Assembly (NCBI GenBank): GCA_024699005.1
Contig: JAILQN010000030.1
Span: forward strand, 1-17,643
DNA length: 17,643 bases
Direction of reading: 5' to 3'
Origin: Clostridia bacterium
GTDB lineage: Bacteria; Bacillota_A; Clostridia; Oscillospirales; Acutalibacteraceae
The translations under genes were made by a program, and so were the position numbers. Positions 1-5,714 of this stretch are shown here, piece by piece; the first letter of the stretch is position 1, and each line of letters begins with the position of its first letter. The notes below the pieces were generated by a model, which worked only from the letters and a program-made list of their open reading frames with translations, had not been told where the DNA came from and made no database searches.

Positions 1-363
1 GACTGCTACGGCAGAGTCATTCCGAAATCCGCGCACGGTTCCGCCAGATTTGAGGAGTATACTTCATCCGAGAGCAGGATCGTCGCCGCAGCGGTCAGAA
101 TCTTTGATGAAATAACTGACAGAGCGCTGTATATACGCAGACTGAACGTTGCGCTTATACGGCTTGAACCCTGCGAAAACGTGCTGCGGCAGATAAATAT
201 GTTTGAGGATACCGCCGCAGAGGAACGGGAGCTGAATCTGCAGCGCACGGTCGTCGAATTACGGAAAAAGTTCAATAAGAACATCGTTCTCAAAGGACAT
301 GATCTCACCGAAAAAGCCCGCACTATAGAGCGGAACTCGCAGATAGGCGGACACAGGGCTTAA
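1..363 (+). CDS. Y-family translesion DNA polymerase (UmuC/DinB-like), C-terminal part
   Basis: The frame is open from base 1 and ends at TAA 361-363, so only the last 120 residues are visible. They read as the little-finger domain and C-terminal tail of a clostridial Y-family polymerase, which copies past DNA lesions. The visible part has the pattern CYGRVIPKSAHGSARF, a hydrophobic strand (LYIRRLNVALIRL), then QINMF, a lysine/arginine-rich helix and the ending TIERNSQIGGHRA. From memory, that ending is a hallmark of the UmuC-like polymerases of Clostridia, where the consensus is close to ERNxQIGGHKA. The palm and fingers with the catalytic acidic residues lie upstream and cannot be checked. 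The YolD-like gene starts 3 nt after the stop, so the two are surely co-transcribed. Any SOS (LexA) operator would be upstream of the window. Confidence 0.85.
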   Translation, partial: DCYGRVIPKSAHGSARFEEYTSSESRIVAAAVRIFDEITDRALYIRRLNVALIRLEPCENVLRQINMFEDTAAEERELNLQRTVVELRKKFNKNIVLKGHDLTEKARTIERNSQIGGHRA

Positions 364-366
364 CAC

Positions 367-762
367 ATGGGCAGATACGACGATATAATCAATCTGAGCC
401 GTCCGGAATCCCGGCGTCAGAAGATGAGCCTTTCCGACAGGGCAAAAATATTCGCGCCTTTCGCGGCCTTAAGAGGCTACGACGACGCCGTCGGCGCGAA
501 ACGCGCGATTTATACCGAACGGAAGCTCCTGTCGGATGACGCATCGGAGGAGCTTGACTGCCGTATTGCAGCGCTTGAGCCCGGAGATACGGCGGAGGTG
601 GTTTTTTTCAGAAAAATCAGGGAGTCATCGGGAGTCAGTCTCGGCGTCTACGACTCGGCCCGCGGTGAATTCGAAGGTATTGACACGGTATCTGGATATA
701 TAACGATCGGCGGAAAAGCAATACGGACAGCAGATATAACAGAGATAATCATCGGAGATTGA
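367..762 (+). CDS. YolD-like protein, partner of Y-family polymerase
   Basis: A 131-residue soluble protein. Residues 1-40 carry the YolD-like signature: MGRYDDIINLSRPES, then KMSLSDRAKIFAPFAALRGYDDAV. The C-terminal half is a predicted small beta domain ending in TADITEIIIGD. YolD-like proteins are encoded next to Y-family polymerases in Firmicutes and are linked to UV-damage tolerance; their molecular role is not settled, with a clamp-like or UmuD-like accessory function having been proposed. The ATG at 367 follows the polymerase stop by 3 nt and has no good Shine-Dalgarno, so translation is probably coupled to the upstream gene. The N-terminus matches the family start, which supports this ATG. 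No membrane segment or signal peptide is seen. Confidence 0.85.
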   Translation: MGRYDDIINLSRPESRRQKMSLSDRAKIFAPFAALRGYDDAVGAKRAIYTERKLLSDDASEELDCRIAALEPGDTAEVVFFRKIRESSGVSLGVYDSARGEFEGIDTVSGYITIGGKAIRTADITEIIIGD

Positions 763-765
763 AAA

Positions 766-1020
766 ATGAACATAACGGGAAACGGCAGGAAGCAATATGT
801 GGAAGTCAATCTCACCTGCAGGATAGACGGCACATGGGTGCCGAGGTTCATCACCCTTGCCACAGGTGAAATGTACGCGATAACCCGCTCAAGCGGTCCA
901 ACGCTCTGTAAAGCAGGTTACACCGGCGAGCTTACAAACAAATACACGGTAAGGATAAACAATAAAGACACAAATCTGTTCGAGGATAACGGCCGATGGT
1001 TCGTAGAAATGAAAAATTAA
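766..1020 (+). CDS. Small beta-rich protein of the polymerase/YolD cassette
   Basis: An 84-residue protein with no signal peptide or membrane helix. The ATG at 766 lies 3 nt after the yolD-like stop and has GGAG at 754-757 inside the upstream gene, spaced 8 nt, so this start is well supported. The sequence alternates short beta strands and turns and ends NKYTVRINNKDTNLFEDNGRWFVEMKN. From memory, clostridial genomes and mobile elements often carry a small protein next to Y-family polymerase/YolD with the same closing pattern (RYTxRIxGKExxLFxExGRWFVE). I therefore take it as the third member of that cassette, by context and recollection rather than alignment. Function is unknown; a role in lesion bypass is inference. 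Confidence 0.75.
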   Translation: MNITGNGRKQYVEVNLTCRIDGTWVPRFITLATGEMYAITRSSGPTLCKAGYTGELTNKYTVRINNKDTNLFEDNGRWFVEMKN

Positions 1021-1023
1021 CTG

Positions 1024-1052
1024 TTGCAATTTCTTTATTTATGATATAAAAT
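1024..1052 (+). promoter_or_regulatory. Probable sigma-70 promoter for the small membrane-protein pair
   Basis: TTGCAA at 1024-1029 and TAAAAT at 1047-1052 are separated by 17 nt, in the AT-rich gap between the 84-residue gene and the first membrane-protein gene. The -10 matches consensus at five of six positions. A transcription start near 1059 would leave a leader of about 24 nt containing the GAGG ribosome site at 1071-1074. No SOS operator is seen here, so the pair is probably not part of the DNA-damage response. Confidence 0.5.
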
Positions 1053-1082
1053 AAACAAAAAAGATGAAATGAGGTAATCACT

Positions 1083-1490
1083 ATGGCATGTTTTTTAGTT
1101 CCGGGAACCGAGGCGATAGTCGTAACGGCGGCGTATCTTATCCTCAAAAAACATGAACAGAAAATCGCGGCCCCGAAGCTTGCCGGCAAAGAACAGCCGG
1201 AACAGGAGAACAAAAGGCCGTTTTCCGCCAGATTAAAGCTCCTGGCAGGTCTTTTATGGGGCGGTGTTCTGCTGCTTGCGTTTGAACATGTATGGCACGG
1301 CGAAGTCGTTCCGTGGCCGCCGTTTCTGACAGCGATGTCCGATCCGGCTGAAACAAGCGAAATGCTGCATGAAATGGCGACCGTAGGCGTAACGATGGCG
1401 ATAACCGTAACTGCCGTCTGGGGGATAATCTGTATAATAAGCGAAATAAAATACAGACGCGCGCCCAAAGCGGAAGGGAGCGCAGCCTGA
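1083..1490 (+). CDS. Small three-helix membrane protein, function unknown (first of pair)
   Basis: A 135-residue protein with ATG at 1083 and GAGG at 1071-1074 (8 nt spacing). Three hydrophobic segments are visible: residues about 3-21, 51-67 and 99-119. A charged, Lys/Glu/Gln-rich loop (22-50) lies between the first two. Just after the second helix sits FEHVWHGEVVPWPPFLTA (67-84), with His69, His72, Glu74 and Trp78. A further MLHEM (His96) precedes the third helix. This cluster of His, Glu and Trp at one membrane face looks like a conserved functional site, possibly for metal or haem, but that is inference. I have an impression of similar two-gene pairs in other anaerobes but can name no family. 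It overlaps the next gene by 1 nt. Confidence 0.75.
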   Translation: MACFLVPGTEAIVVTAAYLILKKHEQKIAAPKLAGKEQPEQENKRPFSARLKLLAGLLWGGVLLLAFEHVWHGEVVPWPPFLTAMSDPAETSEMLHEMATVGVTMAITVTAVWGIICIISEIKYRRAPKAEGSAA

Positions 1491-1792
1491 TGTGTCTTCT
1501 GATAACCATAATCGCGGCAGTAACATCGACGGGGATATGGTACGCCCATTCCGATAACGATCTTTATAAAGTCAAAACACTTGCAATCATTTATTGGGGC
1601 GCAGCTTTGATGTGGATGATCGATTTTGTGTTTGAGTTCGCCGAATTGAAAGCCGAGTATTTCAATCAGCCGTTGCCCGACGTATTCAATGACGCTGTTC
1701 TGGGCATCGCCGCGGTAACTCTCGGCGCAGTCGCCTGGCTGGTGATACTGCTTATACGCGACCCGAAGCATATGTTCCGCAAAAAACAGTAA
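1490..1792 (+). CDS. Small three-helix membrane protein, function unknown (second of pair)
   Basis: A 100-residue protein translationally coupled to the preceding gene through TGATG (stop 1488-1490, start 1490-1492), with AGGGAG at about 1475-1480 as ribosome site. Hydrophobic segments lie at residues about 2-18, 30-48 and 69-89. Helix two ends in WMIDFVFEFAELKAEYF, putting Asp45, Glu49 and Glu52 near the membrane boundary, and a polar loop follows (QPLPDVFND). The C-terminus is basic (RDPKHMFRKKQ) and probably cytoplasmic. With the upstream protein this makes a six-helix unit if the two form a complex. No catalytic motif is recognised and no function is proposed. Confidence 0.75.
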   Translation: MCLLITIIAAVTSTGIWYAHSDNDLYKVKTLAIIYWGAALMWMIDFVFEFAELKAEYFNQPLPDVFNDAVLGIAAVTLGAVAWLVILLIRDPKHMFRKKQ

Positions 1793-1815
1793 ATACAAAA
1801 ACAGTAAATATAAAA
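1786..1815 (+). repeat. 15-bp tandem duplication spanning a stop codon
   Basis: ACAGTAAATACAAAA (1786-1800) is followed at once by ACAGTAAATATAAAA (1801-1815), with one mismatch. The first copy contains the stop of the second membrane-protein gene; the second copy repeats the same in-frame-looking CAG TAA. It looks like a recent slippage duplication with no effect on the protein. Confidence 0.8.
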
Positions 1816-1845
1816 AACCGGAAGAGGATCAACGATCCTCTTCCG
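1812..1845 (-). terminator. Rho-independent terminator of the EF-G-like gene, possibly bidirectional
   Basis: Two perfect 12-nt arms, CGGAAGAGGATC (1819-1830) and GATCCTCTTCCG (1834-1845), flank a 3-nt loop. Read on the minus strand the hairpin is followed by GGTTTTTTATATTT (the A-run 1812-1817), a standard terminator 18 nt past the EF-G-like stop. On the plus strand the hairpin is followed only by ATATTATT, so it could also stop transcripts from the membrane pair, but less efficiently. It separates two convergent units. Confidence 0.85.
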
Positions 1846-1862
1846 ATATTATTCAGAAAGAA

Positions 1863-3863
1863 TTATTCATCCTCTGCGTTCTTCGCGGCGTCTGCAATTA
1901 CCTTCTCGGCAACGTTAGCCGGAGCCTGCTGATAGCGTGCGAATGAAAGTGAGAAGGAACCTCTGCCCTGAGTTATCTGACGGAGGGCGGTAGAGAAGTC
2001 GCCCATCTCGCCCATCGGGACCTCGGCTTCGAGCTTCTGCATCTTCGGCTCGTCCGCAGCGCCCTGACCGACGACCATGCCGCGGCGCTGTGTAACGTCG
2101 CTCATGATATCGCCGACGTTATCGTCGGGAACAAGCACGGAAAGATTTCCGATAGGCTCAAGGATAGCAGGCTTCGCATCCGGGTTAAGCTTTTTGAATG
2201 CAAGCGAAGCTGCCGTCTTGAAAGCCATTTCCGAAGAGTCGACCGGATGGTAGGAACCGTCGTAAAGTGTAGCCTTTAAACCGACGACTGGATAACCGGC
2301 GACAAGTCCCTTAGCCACGCATTCACGAAGGCCTTTTTCTACAGCGGGGAAATAGTTCTTAGGAACGGCGCCGCCGAAAACCTCCTCGGCAAATACAAGA
2401 TCATCGGACTCACAGGGCTCGAAACGAATCCACACGTCGCCGAACTGACCGTGACCGCCGGACTGCTTCTTATGTCTGCCCTGAACCTCGACCTTCTTGG
2501 TGATGGTCTCACGGTAGGCGACACGCGGAATGGAAAGTGTGACCTCGACGCCGAACTTGGTTTTGAGCTTGGAGACGATATTCTTGATATGCTGATCTCC
2601 CATACCGGCAAGCACCTGCTCGCGGGTTTCCTCGTCAATGGAGAAAGCGATGGTCGGATCCTCTTCCATAAGCTTGCGCAAACCGTTGGCGACCTTTTCT
2701 TCTTCGCCTTTCTTGACCACGTTGACAGCCATCCTCAGGCAGGGAGCCGGGAAGCTGACGCCGTCAAGCTCAACGACGTTCTTCGGATCGCAGAGAGTAT
2801 CGCCGGTCTTGAAACCGCCGAGTTTGGTAACAACGCCGATATCACCCGCAGGGATGCATGCGCAGTCCTCCTGCTTGGAGCCGCGGACGGTGATGATTTT
2901 GCCCATACGCTCGCTCTCGCCCGTGTTTGCGTTATAAGCCGGAGCATCGGGAGTGATCTTGCCGGATATTACCTTGAAGAAGGACATCTTGCCCACGAAC
3001 GGGTCGGCGACCGTCTTGAAGCATATGGCTGCAAGCGGCGCGTTCTCTTCGCACTTAAGACCCTTTTCGCCGGATTTGGCGTCTGCAGCGGGAGCAAAGC
3101 CTACAAGAGCGTCAAGAAGAATGTCAACAGCATCGCAGGTCTGGCCGGAAACGGCGAAAACGGGATAAACCTCGCCGGAGGTGATACCAACGGAAAGGCC
3201 GTTAAAAATCTCTTCCTGAGTGAATTCCTCACCGTCAAAGAACTTCATCATGAGCTCCTCGTCGGTCTCGGCAACTGCTTCGGCGAGAGCTGATTTCATT
3301 TCCTCGATGTGATCGTCGTCGGGCATCGCGACCTCTGTCGCCTTACCGCCGGCATATTTGAACGCCTTACCGGAAGAAAAGTCAACGTAAGACTCGACAG
3401 CGTCGTTTGCCATGAAGGGAACAACAACGGGGCAGATCTTTGCGCCGTACTCTTCCTTAAGAGCCTCGAACGTTTTATAGAAATCAGTGTTCTCGGCGTC
3501 GCAGCGGGTCACGGCAAAAATGACCGAGTTGCCGTTTTTGACAGCGGCTTTAACGCCCTTCTCTGCGCCGACGTCAACGCCGCCGCCTGCCTGCAGAACG
3601 ATAAGAGCCGTTCCCGCAGCGCGCATAGCCTCGGACACGCCACCTTCAAAATCGAAAAGACCGGGAGTATCAAGGACGTTGATCTTTGTATTGTTCCACT
3701 CAAGCGGATTAACGGTCGTTTCCATAGTTCCCGCTTCGGTCTTTACAAGCCTTTCGGCTGCGCCGGACTTGTAAAGAAGAGCCTGAGTGAGAGTGGATTT
3801 ACCTCTGCCGCTGTGGCCGGCAATAGCGATATTGCGAATGTTCTTTGCGCTGTACTGTTTCAA
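1863..3863 (-). CDS. EF-G-like translational GTPase paralogue with degenerate G domain
   Basis: A 666-residue protein with the whole EF-G layout: G domain (about 1-255), domain II (about 280-380), and domains III-V to the end. Domain IV motifs are intact (KQSGGHGQFGDVW near 467; LYDGSYHPVDSSEMAF), as is the domain V stretch TQGRGSFSLSFARYQQAP. The start is TTG (3861-3863) with AGGAGG at 3872-3877, spaced 8 nt; the N-terminus KNIRNIAIAGHSGRGKST fits the family. Unusual features are all in the G domain. The P-loop is good (Gly16-Thr24), but only 43 residues separate Lys22 from Asp65 of DTPG, so the switch I segment with the RGIT-type motif is missing. The His after DTPG is Leu69, and NKxD reads Thr-Arg-Cys-Asp (119-122). 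It belongs to the EF-G-like paralogues of Clostridia, not the main fusA, which sits in the str operon. Role unknown; perhaps ribosome binding with weak or no GTP hydrolysis. Confidence 0.9.
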   Translation of the reverse strand: MKQYSAKNIRNIAIAGHSGRGKSTLTQALLYKSGAAERLVKTEAGTMETTVNPLEWNNTKINVLDTPGLFDFEGGVSEAMRAAGTALIVLQAGGGVDVGAEKGVKAAVKNGNSVIFAVTRCDAENTDFYKTFEALKEEYGAKICPVVVPFMANDAVESYVDFSSGKAFKYAGGKATEVAMPDDDHIEEMKSALAEAVAETDEELMMKFFDGEEFTQEEIFNGLSVGITSGEVYPVFAVSGQTCDAVDILLDALVGFAPAADAKSGEKGLKCEENAPLAAICFKTVADPFVGKMSFFKVISGKITPDAPAYNANTGESERMGKIITVRGSKQEDCACIPAGDIGVVTKLGGFKTGDTLCDPKNVVELDGVSFPAPCLRMAVNVVKKGEEEKVANGLRKLMEEDPTIAFSIDEETREQVLAGMGDQHIKNIVSKLKTKFGVEVTLSIPRVAYRETITKKVEVQGRHKKQSGGHGQFGDVWIRFEPCESDDLVFAEEVFGGAVPKNYFPAVEKGLRECVAKGLVAGYPVVGLKATLYDGSYHPVDSSEMAFKTAASLAFKKLNPDAKPAILEPIGNLSVLVPDDNVGDIMSDVTQRRGMVVGQGAADEPKMQKLEAEVPMGEMGDFSTALRQITQGRGSFSLSFARYQQAPANVAEKVIADAAKNAEDE

Positions 3864-3916
3864 TTCTGTTTCCTCCTGATAATTTGTAAAAGCGCGGTTT
3901 TACCCATAACGGATGA

Positions 3917-3945
3917 ATGATATCATATAATGAAAAGAATTTCAA
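3917..3945 (-). promoter_or_regulatory. Sigma-70 promoter of the EF-G-like gene
   Basis: On the minus strand TTGAAA (3940-3945) and TATCAT (3917-3922) are separated by exactly 17 nt. This gives a leader of about 47 nt up to the TTG start and includes the strong AGGAGG site. No attenuator or operator is obvious in the leader. Confidence 0.6.
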
Positions 3946-3967
3946 TCTTATTTTGAAAATTTTATTA

Positions 3968-3996
3968 TGGAAAAAAATTATGTTTGGATGTATAAT
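3968..3996 (+). promoter_or_regulatory. Promoter of the metallophosphoesterase gene
   Basis: A perfect TATAAT lies at 3991-3996, with TGGAAA (3968-3973) 17 nt upstream as a fair -35. The transcript would start near 4003 and run almost directly into AAGGAG (4005-4010) ahead of the ATG at 4020, a very short leader. It is divergent from the EF-G-like promoter, about 23 bp away. Confidence 0.5.
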
Positions 3997-4019
3997 TTTT
4001 TCGAAAGGAGCTGACCGTT

Positions 4020-5636
4020 ATGAAAAAACCACTCCACGGTTCAGGCAGATATCCTGATCACATAATGATAAGCATTTATTCCGATCCCGCTTCCACGATG
4101 GCTGTCACCTGGCGAACTGACGCCGACACAAGAGACGGCTTTGTCCTTCTGCGGAAAAAAACAGAGACGGAATTCACCCGGAGGATCGACGCGGTAAATT
4201 CCCCCTTCGTTTCCGATATAGACGAAAGCACGATGCACTGGGCGCATATTGACTGCCTTGAGAGTGACTGCGAATACGCCTATACCTGCGGTGATGAACA
4301 GTACAGAAGTGATGAATATTCATTCCGAACCGCTCCCGAAGTTATAGAAAAATTCACGTTCCTTTGCGTATCTGATCAGCAGAAAGGCGAGCCTTTCGAG
4401 GATTCCGACTACTCCGCATTCAATAAACTTATAAAGGATTTCCTTGCAAAATTCCCCGAAACAGCCTTTATATTGACTGCGGGAGACAACACCGACTGCG
4501 GTCAGCACGAACAGCAGTGGAATGCATATTTCCATTCAGGGTGCAAAGGTTTTGCAGAAAGCGTACCGCTTATGATGGCTCTTGGCAATCACGACAACCG
4601 AGGCTTTGCCGATTACAAAACATGCACCGGCAGATATTACTCCGAACCTGCTGAGTTTTTCGGAAACCAGTTCCGCGGATCATATCCGGATAACGGTCCT
4701 GAAGGTTGGAAAACGGAGAATTATTCCTTCGATTACGGCGACGCTCATTTCGCTGTCATCGGAATAAACGAGCCGGAAACAGTCAATGAATGGCTTATCA
4801 ACAATACCGGAAAATCCGCAAAAACATTTAAAATCGGCGCATATCACTTCCCTATCTGTTATTCCGGAGCCAATCTGCAGAACTATGACGCATATCCCGT
4901 CATGACGGAAGGTTTTGAAAAATTCAATCTGATATTCTCCGGGCACGAACACAACTTCGCACGCAGCTTCCCCTTAAGGCAGGAAAGCGTTTACGAACGT
5001 CCGTCGGAGGGAACCGTACATTATACCCTGGGAAATTCCGACCTGAATCCTCCCGGAACAAGCTCCATACCAAAGGTCTGGCACTCGGCATTCTTCCCGC
5101 ATGAGGAAAAGCGTTCCATGATCGCCGTAGGCATGGTCGAAGGCAAAAGACTTACACTGACATCATATCTTGACAACGGGGAGATCGTTGACAGGTGCGT
5201 GCTGGATATGGAAAATGACGAGATCCTTCCCTATGCACACGCTCCTGTATTCGCAAACGGCAGGACAAGAATGTTTTATAAAGGAGCATATATGGGTTTA
5301 TGCGCAATGGCTTATCCCTGCCGGAAAACAGACGGAATCTGGTACGCTGCGCTGGGAGTGCTTGTCAACTACGCCGGAGGCGACGTGACAAAATCCGATG
5401 ATACGATAACGCTCTCAATATATGGCAAGACAGTCACATTCACACGCGGAAGCGACATTGCCATCACCGATTCCGGGACAGTCCAACTTCCTGTGCCTGT
5501 CATTAAACCGGAGTACTCTCGCGAAATGTATATGCCTGTCTGCGCCTGCGAGCTTTTCGAAATGCGCTGGCGATATGCGAAGAGGAACAACTTTATTAAT
5601 TTCGAGCACGAAAGCGAATCTCTGCCTAACAGATAA
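4020..5636 (+). CDS. Purple-acid-phosphatase-like metallophosphoesterase with C-terminal copper-amine-oxidase-like domain
   Basis: A 538-residue protein; ATG 4020 follows AAGGAG (4005-4010) by 9 nt. Residues about 12-105 resemble the fibronectin-like N-terminal domain of purple acid phosphatases (MISIYSDPASTMAVTWRT). The phosphoesterase core follows, with metal-ligand motifs in order: SDQQ (Asp119), AGDN (Asp156), GNHD (Asn190, His191), YHFP (His276) and GHEHNFAR (His309, His311). The first motif has Gln121 where many metallophosphoesterases have His (DxH); purple acid phosphatases also lack that His. Residues about 405-538 look like a copper-amine-oxidase N-terminal-type (stalk) domain, ending in YMPVCACELFEMRWRYAKRNNFINF. 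It should hydrolyse a phosphomonoester or diester; the substrate cannot be told. No signal peptide or membrane helix is present, which is odd because both accessory domains are usually on exported proteins. Confidence 0.85.
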   Translation: MKKPLHGSGRYPDHIMISIYSDPASTMAVTWRTDADTRDGFVLLRKKTETEFTRRIDAVNSPFVSDIDESTMHWAHIDCLESDCEYAYTCGDEQYRSDEYSFRTAPEVIEKFTFLCVSDQQKGEPFEDSDYSAFNKLIKDFLAKFPETAFILTAGDNTDCGQHEQQWNAYFHSGCKGFAESVPLMMALGNHDNRGFADYKTCTGRYYSEPAEFFGNQFRGSYPDNGPEGWKTENYSFDYGDAHFAVIGINEPETVNEWLINNTGKSAKTFKIGAYHFPICYSGANLQNYDAYPVMTEGFEKFNLIFSGHEHNFARSFPLRQESVYERPSEGTVHYTLGNSDLNPPGTSSIPKVWHSAFFPHEEKRSMIAVGMVEGKRLTLTSYLDNGEIVDRCVLDMENDEILPYAHAPVFANGRTRMFYKGAYMGLCAMAYPCRKTDGIWYAALGVLVNYAGGDVTKSDDTITLSIYGKTVTFTRGSDIAITDSGTVQLPVPVIKPEYSREMYMPVCACELFEMRWRYAKRNNFINFEHESESLPNR

Positions 5637-5644
5637 CAAATTAT

Positions 5645-5673
5645 TTGACATTGCGGCTGTTGTCATATATAAT
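5645..5673 (+). promoter_or_regulatory. Fully consensus sigma-70 promoter of the lon operon
   Basis: TTGACA (5645-5650), 17 nt, TATAAT (5668-5673): every position matches the housekeeping consensus at the optimal spacing. The start would be near 5680, giving a leader of about 35 nt with a run of nine T (5698-5706). No CtsR-type GGTCAAA heptads and no CIRCE (HrcA) element overlap it. TGACA/TGTCA (5646-5650, 5661-5665) form a 5-bp dyad within the promoter, too short to call an operator. Confidence 0.75.
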
Positions 5674-5714
5674 GCATTCTTGTTCGGATCAATAAGATTT
5701 TTTTTTGGAATAAA

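Noticed and set aside
932..1798. A 288-codon open frame on the minus strand opposite the two small membrane-protein genes
   Set aside because: It is antisense to two genes with good ribosome sites and clear membrane helices. Its own product is low-complexity, Cys/Arg/Ser-rich, without a domain or ribosome site.
2451..3293. A 280-codon plus-strand frame opposite the EF-G-like gene
   Set aside because: The EF-G-like reading is certain from domain motifs; the opposite frame has no recognisable domain, promoter or ribosome site and is a product of codon bias.
5646..5665. TGACA...TGTCA dyad inside the lon promoter as an operator
   Set aside because: Arms are only 5 bp and the left arm is simply the -35 box, so chance is the simpler explanation.
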